Below, piece after piece: positions 25,863-34,791 of a stretch of DNA of 64,000 bases. Source of the stretch: Streptomyces odontomachi (GTDB taxonomy: Bacteria > Actinomycetota > Actinomycetes > Streptomycetales > Streptomycetaceae); assembly GCF_024435355.1 (NCBI RefSeq), contig NZ_JAMJWG010000005.1, forward strand, positions 186,001 through 250,000, given 5' to 3'. The notes below the pieces were generated by a model. It did not search any database and had not been told where the DNA came from. It worked only from the letters and a program-made list of their open reading frames with translations. Position numbers and translations under genes: made by a program. Numbering within the stretch: position 1 is the first letter of the stretch; every line of letters begins with the position of its first letter.

Positions 25863-25885
25863 AACCAGAGGTCAGACCTCTGGTT
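25863..25885. promoter_or_regulatory. 23-bp perfect palindrome, operator of the suy operon
   Basis: Arms AACCAGAGGTC and GACCTCTGGTT around one A, perfect over 11 bp. The short-spaced dyad and its size fit FadR/GntR operators. The same core occurs upstream of the FadR-type regulator gene (34274-34288), the symporter pair (34495-34509) and the LysR gene (21463-21477). It lies 41 bp before the suyA start. Confidence 0.8.
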
Positions 25886-25925
25886 ACATGACCGGGGCTT
25901 GGCCAGACAGTTCAGGAGGTCATTG

Positions 25926-26243
25926 ATGAGCAGTACTTCTGCGGGCGGGCCGCCGCAGTTCCTGATCCACGACGACGGCGACTCGGTGGCCGTCGCGGTG
26001 GTCGATCTGGAGCCCGGCTCGGTGCACGGAGCGGTCCTGAAGACGGGGCAGCGGCAGAGCTTCACGCTCAAGGAGCGGGTGCCGCTGGGGCACAAGTTCG
26101 CCGTCACGGACCTGGCCGAGGGCAGCGACCTGATCAAGTACGGCGTGCGCGTCGCGGTCGTCACGAAGGCGATCTCCGTCGGCGACTACGTCCACGTCCA
26201 CAACATAAGGAGTGCCCGGTGGCTTTCGTCCCGCGCCAGCTGA
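25926..26243 (+). CDS. suyA: (2R)-sulfolactate sulfo-lyase small subunit SuyA (UxaA N-terminal SAF domain)
   Basis: 105 residues. [37 protein letters not shown] and VHVHNIRS form the SAF-type fold found at the N-terminus of altronate dehydratases and, as a separate subunit, in SuyA. SuyAB splits (R)-sulfolactate into pyruvate and sulfite. Separate short and long subunits plus the downstream sulfolactate dehydrogenase-like genes favour SuyA over a sugar-acid dehydratase. ATG 25926 has a perfect AGGAGG 7 bases upstream. It overlaps suyB by 25 bases. Confidence 0.8.
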   Translation: MSSTSAGGPPQFLIHDDGDSVAVAVVDLEPGSVHGAVLKTGQRQSFTLKERVPLGHKFAVTDLAEGSDLIKYGVRVAVVTKAISVGDYVHVHNIRSARWLSSRAS

Positions 26244-27382
26244 CGGGGTACCGCCGTCCCAACGGGGCGGTCGGCATCCGCAACCACGTCGTCATCCTCC
26301 CCGTCGACGACCTGTCGAACGCGGCCGCCGAGGCCGTGGCGCGGGTGGTTCCCGGCACCCTCGCCCTGCCGCACGCCTATGGGCGCCTCCAGTTCGGCGA
26401 GGACCTCGAACTCACCTTCCGCACCCTGATCGGCACCGGCCTGAACCCCAACGTGGCCGCGGTCGTGGTGATCGGCATCGAGCCGAACTGGACCGACCGC
26501 GTGGTCGAGGGCATCGCCGCCTCCGGCAAGCCGGTGACCGGCTTCGCCATCGAGGGACGCGGTGACCTGCGGACCGTCGAGGCCGCTTCCCGGGTGGCCC
26601 AGGTCTACCTCCAGGACGCCACCGAGCTGGCACGTGAGCCGGTCGAGCGCGGCGAGATCATGCTCTCCATCAAGTGCGGTGAGTCGGACACCACCAGTGG
26701 CCTGGGCTCCTGCCCGACGACGTCCGAGGCGGTGGACCGCTGGGTGGAAGCCGGCGGCACCGTGCTGTTCGGCGAGACCAGCGAGCTCACCGGCGGCGAG
26801 CACCTCATCGCGGAGCGCTGCGCGGACGACGCGTGCCGCAAGGCGTTCCAGCAGACGTACGACGACTGCATCAACGGCATCGAGGCGACCGGCGCCAACC
26901 TGCTCGGCTCCCAGCCCACCCAGGGCAACATCGCCGGCGGCCTGTCGACGATCGAGGAGAAGGCGATGGGCAACATCGCCAAGACCGGATCGGTGCCCGT
27001 CGTCGGGGTGCTGAAGGAGGCGGAGGCGCCCCGCAAGCCGGGCCTGCACTTCATGCACACCTCCTCGGCCGCCGCCGAGTGCATCACGCTGATGGCCGCA
27101 GCGGGCGCCGCCGTGCACCTGTTCCCCACCGGGCAGGGCAACGTGATCGGCAACCCCATCGAGCCGGTCGTCAAGATCACGGCGAACCCCCGGACCGTCG
27201 AGACGATGACCGAGCACATCGACGTCGACGTGGCGGGCCTGCTGCGCCTGGAGTACTCGCTCACCGACGCCGGCGACCGGTTGATGGAGTGCATCGACCG
27301 CACGATCAACGGTCGCTTCACCGCCGCCGAAGCCCTCGGGCACCGGGAGTACGTCTTCACCAAGCTCTACCCGAGCGCCTGA
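26219..27382 (+). CDS. suyB: (2R)-sulfolactate sulfo-lyase large subunit SuyB (UxaA/GarD C-terminal family)
   Basis: 387 residues. Family landmarks in order: [77 protein letters not shown] and [13 protein letters not shown]. The Cys of KCGESD and further conserved Cys are likely iron-site ligands, as in the altronate/galactarate dehydratase superfamily. The [12 protein letters not shown] and [10 protein letters not shown] stretches read as SuyB rather than UxaA. GTG 26219 has AGGAG 6 bases upstream. It is the second gene of the operon. An alternative is a sugar-acid dehydratase, less likely given the neighbours. Confidence 0.8.
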   Translation: MAFVPRQLTGYRRPNGAVGIRNHVVILPVDDLSNAAAEAVARVVPGTLALPHAYGRLQFGEDLELTFRTLIGTGLNPNVAAVVVIGIEPNWTDRVVEGIAASGKPVTGFAIEGRGDLRTVEAASRVAQVYLQDATELAREPVERGEIMLSIKCGESDTTSGLGSCPTTSEAVDRWVEAGGTVLFGETSELTGGEHLIAERCADDACRKAFQQTYDDCINGIEATGANLLGSQPTQGNIAGGLSTIEEKAMGNIAKTGSVPVVGVLKEAEAPRKPGLHFMHTSSAAAECITLMAAAGAAVHLFPTGQGNVIGNPIEPVVKITANPRTVETMTEHIDVDVAGLLRLEYSLTDAGDRLMECIDRTINGRFTAAEALGHREYVFTKLYPSA

Positions 27383-27410
27383 GACACCCGGGTCGACGAG
27401 GAGAGAAGTG

Positions 27411-28850
27411 ATGGCTGTGACCGACAAGCTGACGACCTACGTCGCGGGCAGGTGGCAGGACCCGGAGCGCCGGGTGGACGTCACCAACCCCGCCGACGCC
27501 TCGGTGGTCGGCTCGATCGGGTACGGCGGGTCGAGGGAGGCGCTGGCGGCCGTGGACGCGGCCGCCGGCGCCTTCGAGCGGTGGTCGAACACCACCGCTC
27601 GCTACCGCGCTGACCTGCTGCGGGCGGCTGCCGAGCTGCTCACCGAACGAGCCGATGCCATCGGGCTGCTGCTGGCGAAGGAGGCCGGAAAGCGCCTGCC
27701 GGAGGCGGTGGGCGAGGTGAACTTCGCCGCCGAGTACCTGCGCTGGTTCGCGGAGGAGGCCCGCCGCCCCGAGGGGCAGATCATTCCGAACGAGCAGTCC
27801 GACCGCCGCCACCTGACCCTGCGGCGTCCCGCGGGTGTGGCGCTGTCGCTGACCCCGTGGAACTTCCCCGTCTCCATCCAGGCGCGCAAGCTCGCCCCGG
27901 CACTGGCCGCGGGCTGCACCGTGGTGGCCAGGGTCTCGGAGAAGGCCCCGCTCGCCGCGGTGGAGCTGATCCGCTGCCTCGCCGACGCCGGGCTCCCCGA
28001 GGGCGTGGTCAACCTCGTGCACGGGCCGGCGGGTGAGTTGACCGAGGCGATGCTCGGGCACCGGGCGGTGCGCGTGGTCAGTTTCACCGGCTCCACGGGG
28101 GTGGGCCGGGACATCATGGCGCAGGCGAGCGAGCGCATCGTCCGGCCGCTGCTGGAACTCGGCGGCGACGCGGCGTTCCTCGTCTTCGACGACGCCGATC
28201 TCGACGCGGCCGTCGAGGGCGCCATGATCGCCAAGTTCCGCAACAGCGGCCAGTCCTGCATCGGCGCCAACCGGTTCCTGGTCCAGGACGGCATCCACGA
28301 CGCGTTCGTCGAGCGCTTCGCCGCCCGCGTCGACGCCATGACCGTCGGCGACGGCACCGCCGACCCGCTCCCCGACCTGGCGCCGCTGATCGACGAGACC
28401 CGGGTCAAGGCCGTGGAGGACATGGTGGGCGAGGCGCTGGCGGCCGGCGCGCACCAGGCGACCCGGGACTTCCACCTGCCGTCCACCGGCTGCTACGCCG
28501 CCCCGGCGCTGCTCACCGACGTGCCCGACCATGTCGCCCTGGCACGTTCCGAGGTGTTCGGGCCGGTGGCCGGCGTCTTCCGGTTCTCCGCTGAGGAAGA
28601 GGCCTTGCGACGGGCCGGCGACACGGAGATGGGTCTGGCCGGCTACGCCTACACCCGCGACGTGGACCGGCTGTTCCGCATCGGAGAGCGACTGGAGGTC
28701 GGCATCGTCGGGTTCAACAGCGCGCTGCCCAGCGTGGCGTTCGCGCCCATGGGCGGGGTCAAGCAGAGCGGGCTGGGGCGCGAGGGCGCCCAGGTCGGCC
28801 TGGAGGAGTTCACCGAGACCCGGTACATCGCGCTGGGCGGTGTGGCATGA
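27411..28850 (+). CDS. NAD(P)-dependent aldehyde dehydrogenase, putative sulfolactaldehyde dehydrogenase
   Basis: 479 residues, normal family length. Key residues are Glu249 in LELGG and catalytic Cys283 in GQSCIGANR; the substrate and cofactor framework TPWNFPVSIQARKLAPALAAG and SFTGSTGVG is intact. It groups by eye with succinate-semialdehyde dehydrogenases, the group from which sulfolactaldehyde dehydrogenases of sulfosugar pathways come. In this operon it could oxidise sulfolactaldehyde to (S)-sulfolactate. ATG 27411 follows a GAGGAG site; the stop overlaps the next start (ATGA). The substrate is inferred from context only. Confidence 0.85.
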   Translation: MAVTDKLTTYVAGRWQDPERRVDVTNPADASVVGSIGYGGSREALAAVDAAAGAFERWSNTTARYRADLLRAAAELLTERADAIGLLLAKEAGKRLPEAVGEVNFAAEYLRWFAEEARRPEGQIIPNEQSDRRHLTLRRPAGVALSLTPWNFPVSIQARKLAPALAAGCTVVARVSEKAPLAAVELIRCLADAGLPEGVVNLVHGPAGELTEAMLGHRAVRVVSFTGSTGVGRDIMAQASERIVRPLLELGGDAAFLVFDDADLDAAVEGAMIAKFRNSGQSCIGANRFLVQDGIHDAFVERFAARVDAMTVGDGTADPLPDLAPLIDETRVKAVEDMVGEALAAGAHQATRDFHLPSTGCYAAPALLTDVPDHVALARSEVFGPVAGVFRFSAEEEALRRAGDTEMGLAGYAYTRDVDRLFRIGERLEVGIVGFNSALPSVAFAPMGGVKQSGLGREGAQVGLEEFTETRYIALGGVA

Positions 28851-29860
28851 CGCCCGCAGGCACGCACGCCCCCGCCGACGTGGTGATCGCCGAGGACGTG
28901 TGGGGCACCGCCTTCGAGGAGCTGGCGCGCACCCACCACGTCGTCCGGCTCCCGCAGGGCACCGGCTCCGGCGACGAGACCCTGCGCGAGGCCCTCGCCG
29001 GGGCCCGCGCCCTGGTGGTGCGCAACCGCACCGAGGTCACCGCCGACCTGCTCGCCGCCGCGCCCCACCTGAAGATCGTCGCCCGTGCCGGGGTCGGCCT
29101 GGACAACATCGACGTCGACGCGGCCGACGCCGCCGGCGTGGTCGTCACCGCAGGTCTCGGCGCCAACGCGACCAGCGTCGCCGAGCACACCCTCGCGCTG
29201 GCCCTCAGCCTGCTGCGCGACGTGATCAAGCATGACCGCGCCACCCGCAAGGGCATCTGGCGGCGTACCCCCGGCCGTGAACTGGCCGGAAAGACCTGGG
29301 GCATCCTCGGCGTCGGCGCCACCGGTCTCGCGGTGGCCCGGCTGCTCGCGGCGTTCGGCGTCCAGGTGTGGGGCTACGACCCGTACGCGGACCCGCAGAG
29401 CGAACGGATCCGGGCCTCCGGCGTGCGGCTCGCCACCCTGGACGAGGTGGTGGCGGGCGCCGACATCCTCAGCGTGCACCTGCCGGCCACCCCCGAGACC
29501 CGCCACCTCCTCGACGCCGACCTACTGGCCAGGACCAGGCCCGGGGCGCTGCTGATCAACGTCGGACGCGGTGAAGTGATCGACGAGAAGGCCCTCATGG
29601 CAGCGCTGGAGTCCGGCCACCTGGCCGGCGCGGGGCTCGACGTGCGGGGCACGGAACCGCCCGAGCTGAGCCGTCTGGAATGGCTGGAGACGGTGATCCT
29701 GACCCCGCACGTCGCCGGTATCACCGCCGAGAGCCAGGAGCGGATCGTCGGCATGCTCGCCGAGGACATCGCCGCCGTGCTGTCCGGGCAGGCGGCGTCG
29801 CACGCCGTGGGCCGGCTCCGCGACACCCCGCGTGACACCCCGGTGGAGGTGGCCTCATGA
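28847..29860 (+). CDS. slcC: D-isomer 2-hydroxyacid dehydrogenase, SlcC-like (S)-sulfolactate dehydrogenase
   Basis: 337 residues of the phosphoglycerate dehydrogenase superfamily. NAD site GILGVGATGLAVARLL; catalytic Arg in NVGRGEVID, Glu in RGTEPPE and His in LTPHVAGIT. The segments ALVVRNRTEV and TPHVAGITAES are like those in SlcC. SlcC oxidises (S)-sulfolactate to sulfopyruvate, which ComC reduces to the (R)-form needed by SuyAB. ATGA coupling on both sides. A general hydroxyacid dehydrogenase remains possible, but the coupling to suyAB and comC supports this call. Confidence 0.75.
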   Translation: MTPAGTHAPADVVIAEDVWGTAFEELARTHHVVRLPQGTGSGDETLREALAGARALVVRNRTEVTADLLAAAPHLKIVARAGVGLDNIDVDAADAAGVVVTAGLGANATSVAEHTLALALSLLRDVIKHDRATRKGIWRRTPGRELAGKTWGILGVGATGLAVARLLAAFGVQVWGYDPYADPQSERIRASGVRLATLDEVVAGADILSVHLPATPETRHLLDADLLARTRPGALLINVGRGEVIDEKALMAALESGHLAGAGLDVRGTEPPELSRLEWLETVILTPHVAGITAESQERIVGMLAEDIAAVLSGQAASHAVGRLRDTPRDTPVEVAS

Positions 29861-30900
29861 CGACAGCCGCGACCGTCCGTACCGTCGGCGACCTGCAACG
29901 ACGTGCCGCCGGACTGCTCCGGGCCGCCGGGCTGAGCCAGGCACGTGCCGAGCGCACCGCGCAGATCGTGGTCCTCTCCGAGGCCTGGGGCAACCCGTCG
30001 CACGGGCTGCTCAGGCTGCCGTACTACCTGACGAGGCTGGCCGCCGGCGGCTGCCGTGCCGACGCCGACCTGGTGCCGGTGACCGACACCGGACCGATCG
30101 CGGTCTTCGACGGCCAGGCCGGCATCGGCCACTGGCAGCTGTGGGAGGCGGCCGAGATCGCCCGCGCCCGCTGCCTCCAGAGCGGTATCGCCGCGGTCGG
30201 CGTGGGCAACTCCTCGCACTGCGGTGCGCTGGGCGCCTACGTGTATCCGCTGCTCGACGCGGGCCTGGTCGGCCTGGTCTTCAGCAACGGTCCCGCGGTG
30301 ATGCCACCGTGGGGCGGTGCCACGCCCCTGCTGTCGACGAGCCCGGTGGCCGCCGGCATCCCGAGCCGGCCGACGCCCGTCGTCATCGACCTCGCGACCA
30401 GCACGGTGGCCCGCGGCAAGATCGCGGCCTACGCCCAGGCCGGCAAGGAGCTCCCCGAAGGGTGGGCGCTCGGCTCGGACGGCGTGCCGACCACGGACCC
30501 GCAGCTGGCCCTGCACGGGATGCTGGCCCCGCTCGGCGGGGCCAAGGGCTACGCCCTCGCGCTGCTGGTCGAGTCGCTGACCGGCGGGCTCGTGGGGCCC
30601 CGGCTCGCGGCCGAGGTGCCGGACATGTTCGATCCCGCCGACGACGGCAAGCCGCAGGGCATCTCCCATCTGGTCATCGCGCTGGACCCGCGGCTGTTCC
30701 CCGTCGAGGGCATCGGCGAGCCCGGTTTCGACCGGCTCGTCACCCAGGTGCAGGCGAGCGGCGGGCGGACCCCCGGCGCCGCCCGGATCGCCCCTGACGA
30801 CCTCAAGGCCGACACCGAACTCAGCGTCTCGGCCGGCGCCCTGGAACAGCTCGACGCCTGGGCCGAGCGCCTCGGCGTGACCCCCGCCCCGCAGGCGTGA
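29857..30900 (+). CDS. comC: Malate/L-lactate (Ldh_2) family dehydrogenase, ComC-like (R)-sulfolactate dehydrogenase
   Basis: 347 residues. Motifs of the family: NPSHGLLRLPYYL, NSSHCGALGAYVYPL, GLVFSNGPAVMPPWGG, PVVIDLATSTVARGKI and GGAKGYALALLVESLTG. ComC reduces sulfopyruvate to (R)-sulfolactate with NAD(P)H. Together with SlcC it inverts the sulfolactate stereocentre. ATGA overlap with slcC. The stop is followed by three imperfect 14-bp repeats (GGCGTGACCCCGC type, 30896-30937) before the MFS gene. Confidence 0.78.
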   Translation: MTTAATVRTVGDLQRRAAGLLRAAGLSQARAERTAQIVVLSEAWGNPSHGLLRLPYYLTRLAAGGCRADADLVPVTDTGPIAVFDGQAGIGHWQLWEAAEIARARCLQSGIAAVGVGNSSHCGALGAYVYPLLDAGLVGLVFSNGPAVMPPWGGATPLLSTSPVAAGIPSRPTPVVIDLATSTVARGKIAAYAQAGKELPEGWALGSDGVPTTDPQLALHGMLAPLGGAKGYALALLVESLTGGLVGPRLAAEVPDMFDPADDGKPQGISHLVIALDPRLFPVEGIGEPGFDRLVTQVQASGGRTPGAARIAPDDLKADTELSVSAGALEQLDAWAERLGVTPAPQA

Positions 30901-31011
30901 CCCCGCGGGCGTGACCCGGCGGGCGTGACCCCGCAGGACGCCGGCCGGCGCCGTACGCCGTGAGCAGCCGGCACCGCACGCAACGAACAGCCCCGAGGCA
31001 AGGAGGCTTCC

Positions 31012-32532
31012 GTGGCTGGACCCGCAGCACTCATCAGAACCCCGCAAGACGTGGTCGACCTGGTCAACTCGGGGCGGGCCAAGGGCGGCAACTCCTTCGC
31101 GATCATCCTGATCGCCCTCGGCGGCATCTTCATCGACGCCTACGACTTCACCAGCCTCGCCTTCGGCGTCACCTACATCAAGGAGGACTTCCACCTCAGT
31201 GCGCTGACGGAGTCGGTGGTCACCGCCGCCATCATGGTCGGTGCCCTGCTCGGCGCCCTGTTCGGCGGCTACTACGCGGACCGGCTCGGCCGCTACAAGC
31301 TGTTCATGGCCGACATGCTGTTCTTCGTCGTCGCCGCGCTGGGCTGTGCCGTCGCCCCCAACCTGGAACTGCTCATCGCGTTCCGCTTCCTCATGGGCAT
31401 CGGGATCGGCCTGGACTTCCCGGTCGCGCTCAGCTTCATCGCCGAGTACTCCGCCACCCGCGGCAAGGGACGGGCCGTCAACCTGTGGCAGCCCATGTGG
31501 TACGTCGCGGTGGGCACCAGCTTCGCCATCCTGCTGCCCTTCTACTACCTCGTACCGGCGTCCGGCCACGACAGCCTGTGGCGCTGGGCCGTCGGGTTCG
31601 GTGCCGTGCCGGCCCTGGTCGTCATGCTCGTCCGGCACCGCTACATGGAGGAGAGCCCGTCCTGGGCGGCCGGCCAGGGCGACCTGGAGGGCGCCGCGCG
31701 GATCCTGCGCAAGTCCTACGGCATCGACGCGGCGGTCGCCGCGGACGCGCCACCGGTGCCCAGGCCGCCGTCCACCGGTCTGACGCTCGGCGCGTTCAGG
31801 AAGCTGTTCCAGGGGCGGTACCGGCGGCGCACCATCCTGGCCGGTGTGGTCGGGAGCATGCAGAGCATGCAGTACTTCGCGGTCGGCTTCTACCTGTCCC
31901 AGATCACCGCCACACTCTTCGGCAAGTCCACGCTGACCGGCATCGTCGGACCGATGGTCTTCAACTTCGTGTTCGGTGTCAGCGGTGGGTTCGCCGGTTC
32001 GGCGCTGACCCAGAAATGGGGCTCGCGCACCCTCGCGTTGCGTGGCTTCGCCTGCACCACGGTGCTGCTGGTCGTCATCGGCCTGATCGGGGAGGGCCCG
32101 AAGGGGGTGATGGCCTACGTCGGCGGGCTGCTCGTCGGGCTGTTCATCTTCGCCCACTCCGGTGGTCCCGGCGCCCAGGGCATGACGCTGGCCACCCTGT
32201 CCTACCCGACCTCGCTGCGGGGCGCCGGCACCGGCCTCGCCCAGGCGATGCTGCGCGTCGGCGCCACCGCCGGCCTGGTGTTCTTCCCCCTCATGACCGA
32301 CCGCTTCGGCCTGCGGGCGCTCGTGTACCTCGCCGTCGCCCCCTTCGTCGGCCTCGTGGCTGCCCTGGTCATCCGGTGGGAGCCGGTCGGCAAGGACGTG
32401 GATCTCGAGGACTACGAGCAAGTCCCGCCCGTCGACCCCGACACCGACCCTGATCCCGACACCGACACCGACACCGACACCGACCCTGACCCCGACACCG
32501 TTCGATCCGAGCCGGAGGGTTCCACGCCGTGA
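31012..32532 (+). CDS. MFS transporter (metabolite:proton symporter type), putative sulfonate carrier
   Basis: 506 residues, 12 helices. MFS signatures are GGYYADRLGRYKLF and a second at KWGSRTLALRGF; FRFLMGIGIGLDFPVALSFIAEY is the sugar/organic-acid symporter region. GTG 31012 is preceded by a full AAGGAGG. The C-terminal tail (VDPDTDPDPDTDTDTD...) is an acidic Asp-Pro/Asp-Thr repeat encoded by GACACC microsatellites, unusual for this family. In this operon the likely cargo is sulfolactate, DHPS or a similar C3 anion. It overlaps the next gene (GTGA). Confidence 0.85.
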   Translation: MAGPAALIRTPQDVVDLVNSGRAKGGNSFAIILIALGGIFIDAYDFTSLAFGVTYIKEDFHLSALTESVVTAAIMVGALLGALFGGYYADRLGRYKLFMADMLFFVVAALGCAVAPNLELLIAFRFLMGIGIGLDFPVALSFIAEYSATRGKGRAVNLWQPMWYVAVGTSFAILLPFYYLVPASGHDSLWRWAVGFGAVPALVVMLVRHRYMEESPSWAAGQGDLEGAARILRKSYGIDAAVAADAPPVPRPPSTGLTLGAFRKLFQGRYRRRTILAGVVGSMQSMQYFAVGFYLSQITATLFGKSTLTGIVGPMVFNFVFGVSGGFAGSALTQKWGSRTLALRGFACTTVLLVVIGLIGEGPKGVMAYVGGLLVGLFIFAHSGGPGAQGMTLATLSYPTSLRGAGTGLAQAMLRVGATAGLVFFPLMTDRFGLRALVYLAVAPFVGLVAALVIRWEPVGKDVDLEDYEQVPPVDPDTDPDPDTDTDTDTDPDPDTVRSEPEGSTP

Positions 32533-33419
32533 GCACTGTCAGCACGACGACGAAGCACATCGCCTTCATCGGCGCCGGGAAGATGGGCGGCGCCATGGCA
32601 CGCAACCTGTGCCGCGCCGGACACTCCGTCACCGTGTACGACCCGGGCCCGGCCGCCGTCGAGGCGTGTGTGGCCGCGGGAGCGGCGGCCGCGCCGACCG
32701 CTGCGGAGGCGGTCGCGGACAAGGACATCGTCTTCACCAGCCTGCCGATGCCGCACCACCTGCTCGCCCTGTACGGCGGCCACGACTCCGTCACGGGGCT
32801 GCTCAAGCCAGGCGCCGTCTGCGTGGACGTCTCCACCGTCGACCCGCTCACCGCCCGCCAGGTGGCGGACCACCTGGCCGAAGCCGGTGTCGCGTTCGTG
32901 TCCTGCCCGGTCGGCAAGGGCCCGGCGCAGGCCGAAGAGGGCACGATCCCGCTGTTCGCCGGTGGTCCGCAGGAGACCGTGGAGGCACTGCGCCCGGTGC
33001 TCGCCGCCATCGGCACGCCCCTGCACCACCTGGGCGAGGTCGAGGCCGCCACCATGTTCAAGCTGATCTCGAACCTGGTCGGCATGGCGAACCTGGCGGT
33101 ACTCGCCGAGGGTTACCTGCTGGCCGAGCGCGCCGGGATCCCGCCGGAGGCCTTCGACGCCGCACTGAAGGACACCGGCGCCCACTGCGCCCAGCAGGAG
33201 ATGCGGCTCGGCCATCTGGTCTCCGACGACCACACGCCCCGCTTCGCGGTCGACCTCGCGGCCAAGGACCTACGACTCACGGTCAACGTCGCCTCCCAGT
33301 GGGGGCAGCCCGTCCCGCTCGGCGCACTCGCACTCCAGCAACTGGTCAGCGCCTCCGCCCACGGCCACGGTGCCGAGGACGTCACGGCCCTGATCAAGAC
33401 GATCCGGCCGAGGGGATGA
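32529..33419 (+). CDS. Beta-hydroxyacid dehydrogenase (HIBADH/YihU family), putative DHPS or sulfolactaldehyde oxidoreductase
   Basis: 296 residues. Rossmann motif IAFIGAGKMGGAMARNL; substrate motif DVSTVDP with GPAQAEEGTIPLFAGG; catalytic Lys178 in FKLISNLVGMANL. Family members include 3-hydroxyisobutyrate dehydrogenase and YihU, which interconverts sulfolactaldehyde and 2,3-dihydroxypropane-1-sulfonate (DHPS). With the aldehyde dehydrogenase upstream it could open a DHPS route into sulfolactate. It is the last gene of the operon, coupled to the MFS gene by GTGA, and is followed by a strong terminator. Confidence 0.8.
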   Translation: MSTVSTTTKHIAFIGAGKMGGAMARNLCRAGHSVTVYDPGPAAVEACVAAGAAAAPTAAEAVADKDIVFTSLPMPHHLLALYGGHDSVTGLLKPGAVCVDVSTVDPLTARQVADHLAEAGVAFVSCPVGKGPAQAEEGTIPLFAGGPQETVEALRPVLAAIGTPLHHLGEVEAATMFKLISNLVGMANLAVLAEGYLLAERAGIPPEAFDAALKDTGAHCAQQEMRLGHLVSDDHTPRFAVDLAAKDLRLTVNVASQWGQPVPLGALALQQLVSASAHGHGAEDVTALIKTIRPRG

Positions 33420-33441
33420 CTGCGGTACCGGTGATCCGGGT

Positions 33442-33473
33442 CGGCCGTCGGGGCGCTGGTGCCCCGACGGCCG
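33442..33473. terminator. Strong bidirectional terminator hairpin
   Basis: Perfect 13-bp arms CGGCCGTCGGGGC (33442-33454) and GCCCCGACGGCCG (33461-33473), 6-base loop. It separates the suy operon from the convergent regulator gene. Confidence 0.9.
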
Positions 33474-33494
33474 TGTGCCCGTCCGGCACCCGGG

Positions 33495-34226
33495 TCACGC
33501 GCCGTGCTTGCGGGCCAGGGCCTTCTCCTGCGCCTGCAACCGGCCCACCGCGGTCCGGTGCGCCGCCCGCACATGGCGCCGGGCGGCGGTACGCGCGCCC
33601 GCCGGGTCCCCGTCGAGCAGCGCGGCGAGGATCCGCTCGTGCTCCTGCCGGGACTTGTCCAGGCGGCCCGGCACCATCAGCGTCGTCTCCATGCCCCTCG
33701 CCAGGATGTCCTGGAGGACACCGAGGGTCTGGCGCAGGAAGCGGTTGCCCGCCGCCTCCACGATGGCCAGGTGGAACGCGGAGTCCAGCCGTTGCAGCTC
33801 GGCGAACTCCTGCGGTTCCCGGGCTGCGGCCTCGTTCAGCGCCTCCAGCGCGCGCTGGACCCGGGTCAGCGACCCCTCGTCCTGCCGCTCGGCTGCCCAG
33901 CCCGCCGCCGGCACCTCGAGGACCTCGCGCATCGCGAAGAGCTCCTCCACGGTGAGCTCGTGCTGGGCCATCGCGGTGCGCAGCTCCTGGGCCGTGGCGG
34001 GTTCCGCGACGAAGACGCCCTGCCCGTGGCGGACCTGGAGGCGGCCCTGCGCCTGGAGGGCTCCGATCGCCTCGCGCAGGGTCGGCCGGCTGACTCCCAG
34101 CAGGCGGGCCAGCTCACGCTCGGGAGGGAGCCGGTCGCCGGCCTTCAACTGCCCCTCGTCCAGAACACGAAGGACCTGCTCCTCGATACGCCGGGCCGTA
34201 CTGCCGCGGTCCAGGGACTCCCACAC
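33495..34226 (-). CDS. FadR/FCD-type GntR transcriptional regulator, probable suy repressor
   Basis: 243 residues. N-terminal wHTH (STARRIEEQVLRVLDEGQLK ... GVSRPTLREAIGALQAQGRL) followed by an FCD domain (LDSAFHLAIVEAAGN, EHERILAALLDGDPAGA, ARRHVRAAH) with His/Asp residues that could bind metal or ligand. GTG 34226 has GGAGG 8 bases upstream; longer starts to 34391 would cross the operator and are unlikely. The palindrome core it probably binds lies 48-62 bp before its own start, indicating autoregulation. An FCD ligand that is a C3 sulfonate or acid would make sense. Confidence 0.88.
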   Translation of the reverse strand: MWESLDRGSTARRIEEQVLRVLDEGQLKAGDRLPPERELARLLGVSRPTLREAIGALQAQGRLQVRHGQGVFVAEPATAQELRTAMAQHELTVEELFAMREVLEVPAAGWAAERQDEGSLTRVQRALEALNEAAAREPQEFAELQRLDSAFHLAIVEAAGNRFLRQTLGVLQDILARGMETTLMVPGRLDKSRQEHERILAALLDGDPAGARTAARRHVRAAHRTAVGRLQAQEKALARKHGA

Positions 34227-34273
34227 CGAACTGCCCTCCGGTTCTTTGCGGGACCACGACAGAAAGGAAGGTT

Positions 34274-34288
34274 CGTGGTCTGACCTCT
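34274..34288. promoter_or_regulatory. GGTCTGACCTCT operator in the FadR-type gene promoter
   Basis: The site reads CGTGGTC-T-GACCTCT; the right arm is identical to the suyA operator and 12 of 15 core bases match. Located about 50 bp upstream of the regulator start. Confidence 0.6.
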
Positions 34289-34454
34289 TCCCTCTTAGGC
34301 TAGCACCATGTCCGGGCCGTGCCGCGCGGTTTGCGCCCACGAAGCGCACCCGCAGGGCCTCTCCGCCGGGCCGCTCCGCATGGTCCCGCACCCGGAGTCG
34401 ATCCGTGCCACGCCCGCCGGCGCCCCGACTCCCGCATTTGCCAAGTCATGACCC

Positions 34455-34484
34455 TTGACCGTGTGAGGACGGCGAGATTAGCGT
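34455..34484 (+). promoter_or_regulatory. Predicted promoter of the DUF3311-SSS pair
   Basis: TTGACC (34455-34460), an 18-base spacer and TAGCGT (34479-34484), close to the Streptomyces -10 pattern TAG(A/G)(A/G)T. The operator follows at once. Confidence 0.55.
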
Positions 34485-34489
34485 CACAT

Positions 34490-34513
34490 GGCCTAGAGGT
34501 ATGACCTCTGGCC
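34490..34513. promoter_or_regulatory. GGT-AT-GACCTCT operator over the symporter promoter start
   Basis: AGAGGT-ATG-ACCTCT (34495-34509), flanked by GGCC on both sides. 13 of 15 bases match the suyA operator core. It covers the expected transcription start, a classic repressor position. Confidence 0.7.
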
Positions 34514-34533
34514 GACTTGAAAAGAGGTTCCGC

Positions 34534-34791
34534 ATGGCAAGTCGAAAGACCGTCATGGCATGGCTGACGCTCAACGTCGTCATGATCGTGCTGTACACCT
34601 GCGTCCCGCCGGTGTTCTTCAACGACGGCGCCGGCCGCGTCGCGGGCATGCCGGAGATGTTGTTCTGGTTCACGTTGATGCCCCTCGTCATCCCGGCGCT
34701 CATGGCACTTCTGTACCTGTACGACCGGCGGCTGATACACGACGGCCGGCCGCCCGCCGGGAAAGCGACGGAGCGAGGAGAAACATCATGA
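34534..34791 (+). CDS. DUF3311 small membrane protein, symporter partner
   Basis: 85 residues with two helices (VMAWLTLNVVMIVLYTCV and LFWFTLMPLVIPALMALLYLY). DUF3311 proteins are usually encoded directly before a sodium:solute symporter and may be its small accessory subunit. ATG 34534 has AGAGG about 7 bases upstream. The stop overlaps the symporter start (ATGA). Confidence 0.8.
   Translation: MASRKTVMAWLTLNVVMIVLYTCVPPVFFNDGAGRVAGMPEMLFWFTLMPLVIPALMALLYLYDRRLIHDGRPPAGKATERGETS

Noticed and set aside
25926..27382. Altronate dehydratase UxaA (split gene)
   Set aside because: The separate subunits, SuyB-like stretches and SlcC/ComC neighbours fit sulfolactate sulfo-lyase better; kept as the fallback hypothesis.
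29374..32421. 1015-residue minus-strand frame
   Set aside because: Covers the reverse strand of comC and the MFS gene; His/Gly/Asp-rich shadow without start site or family.
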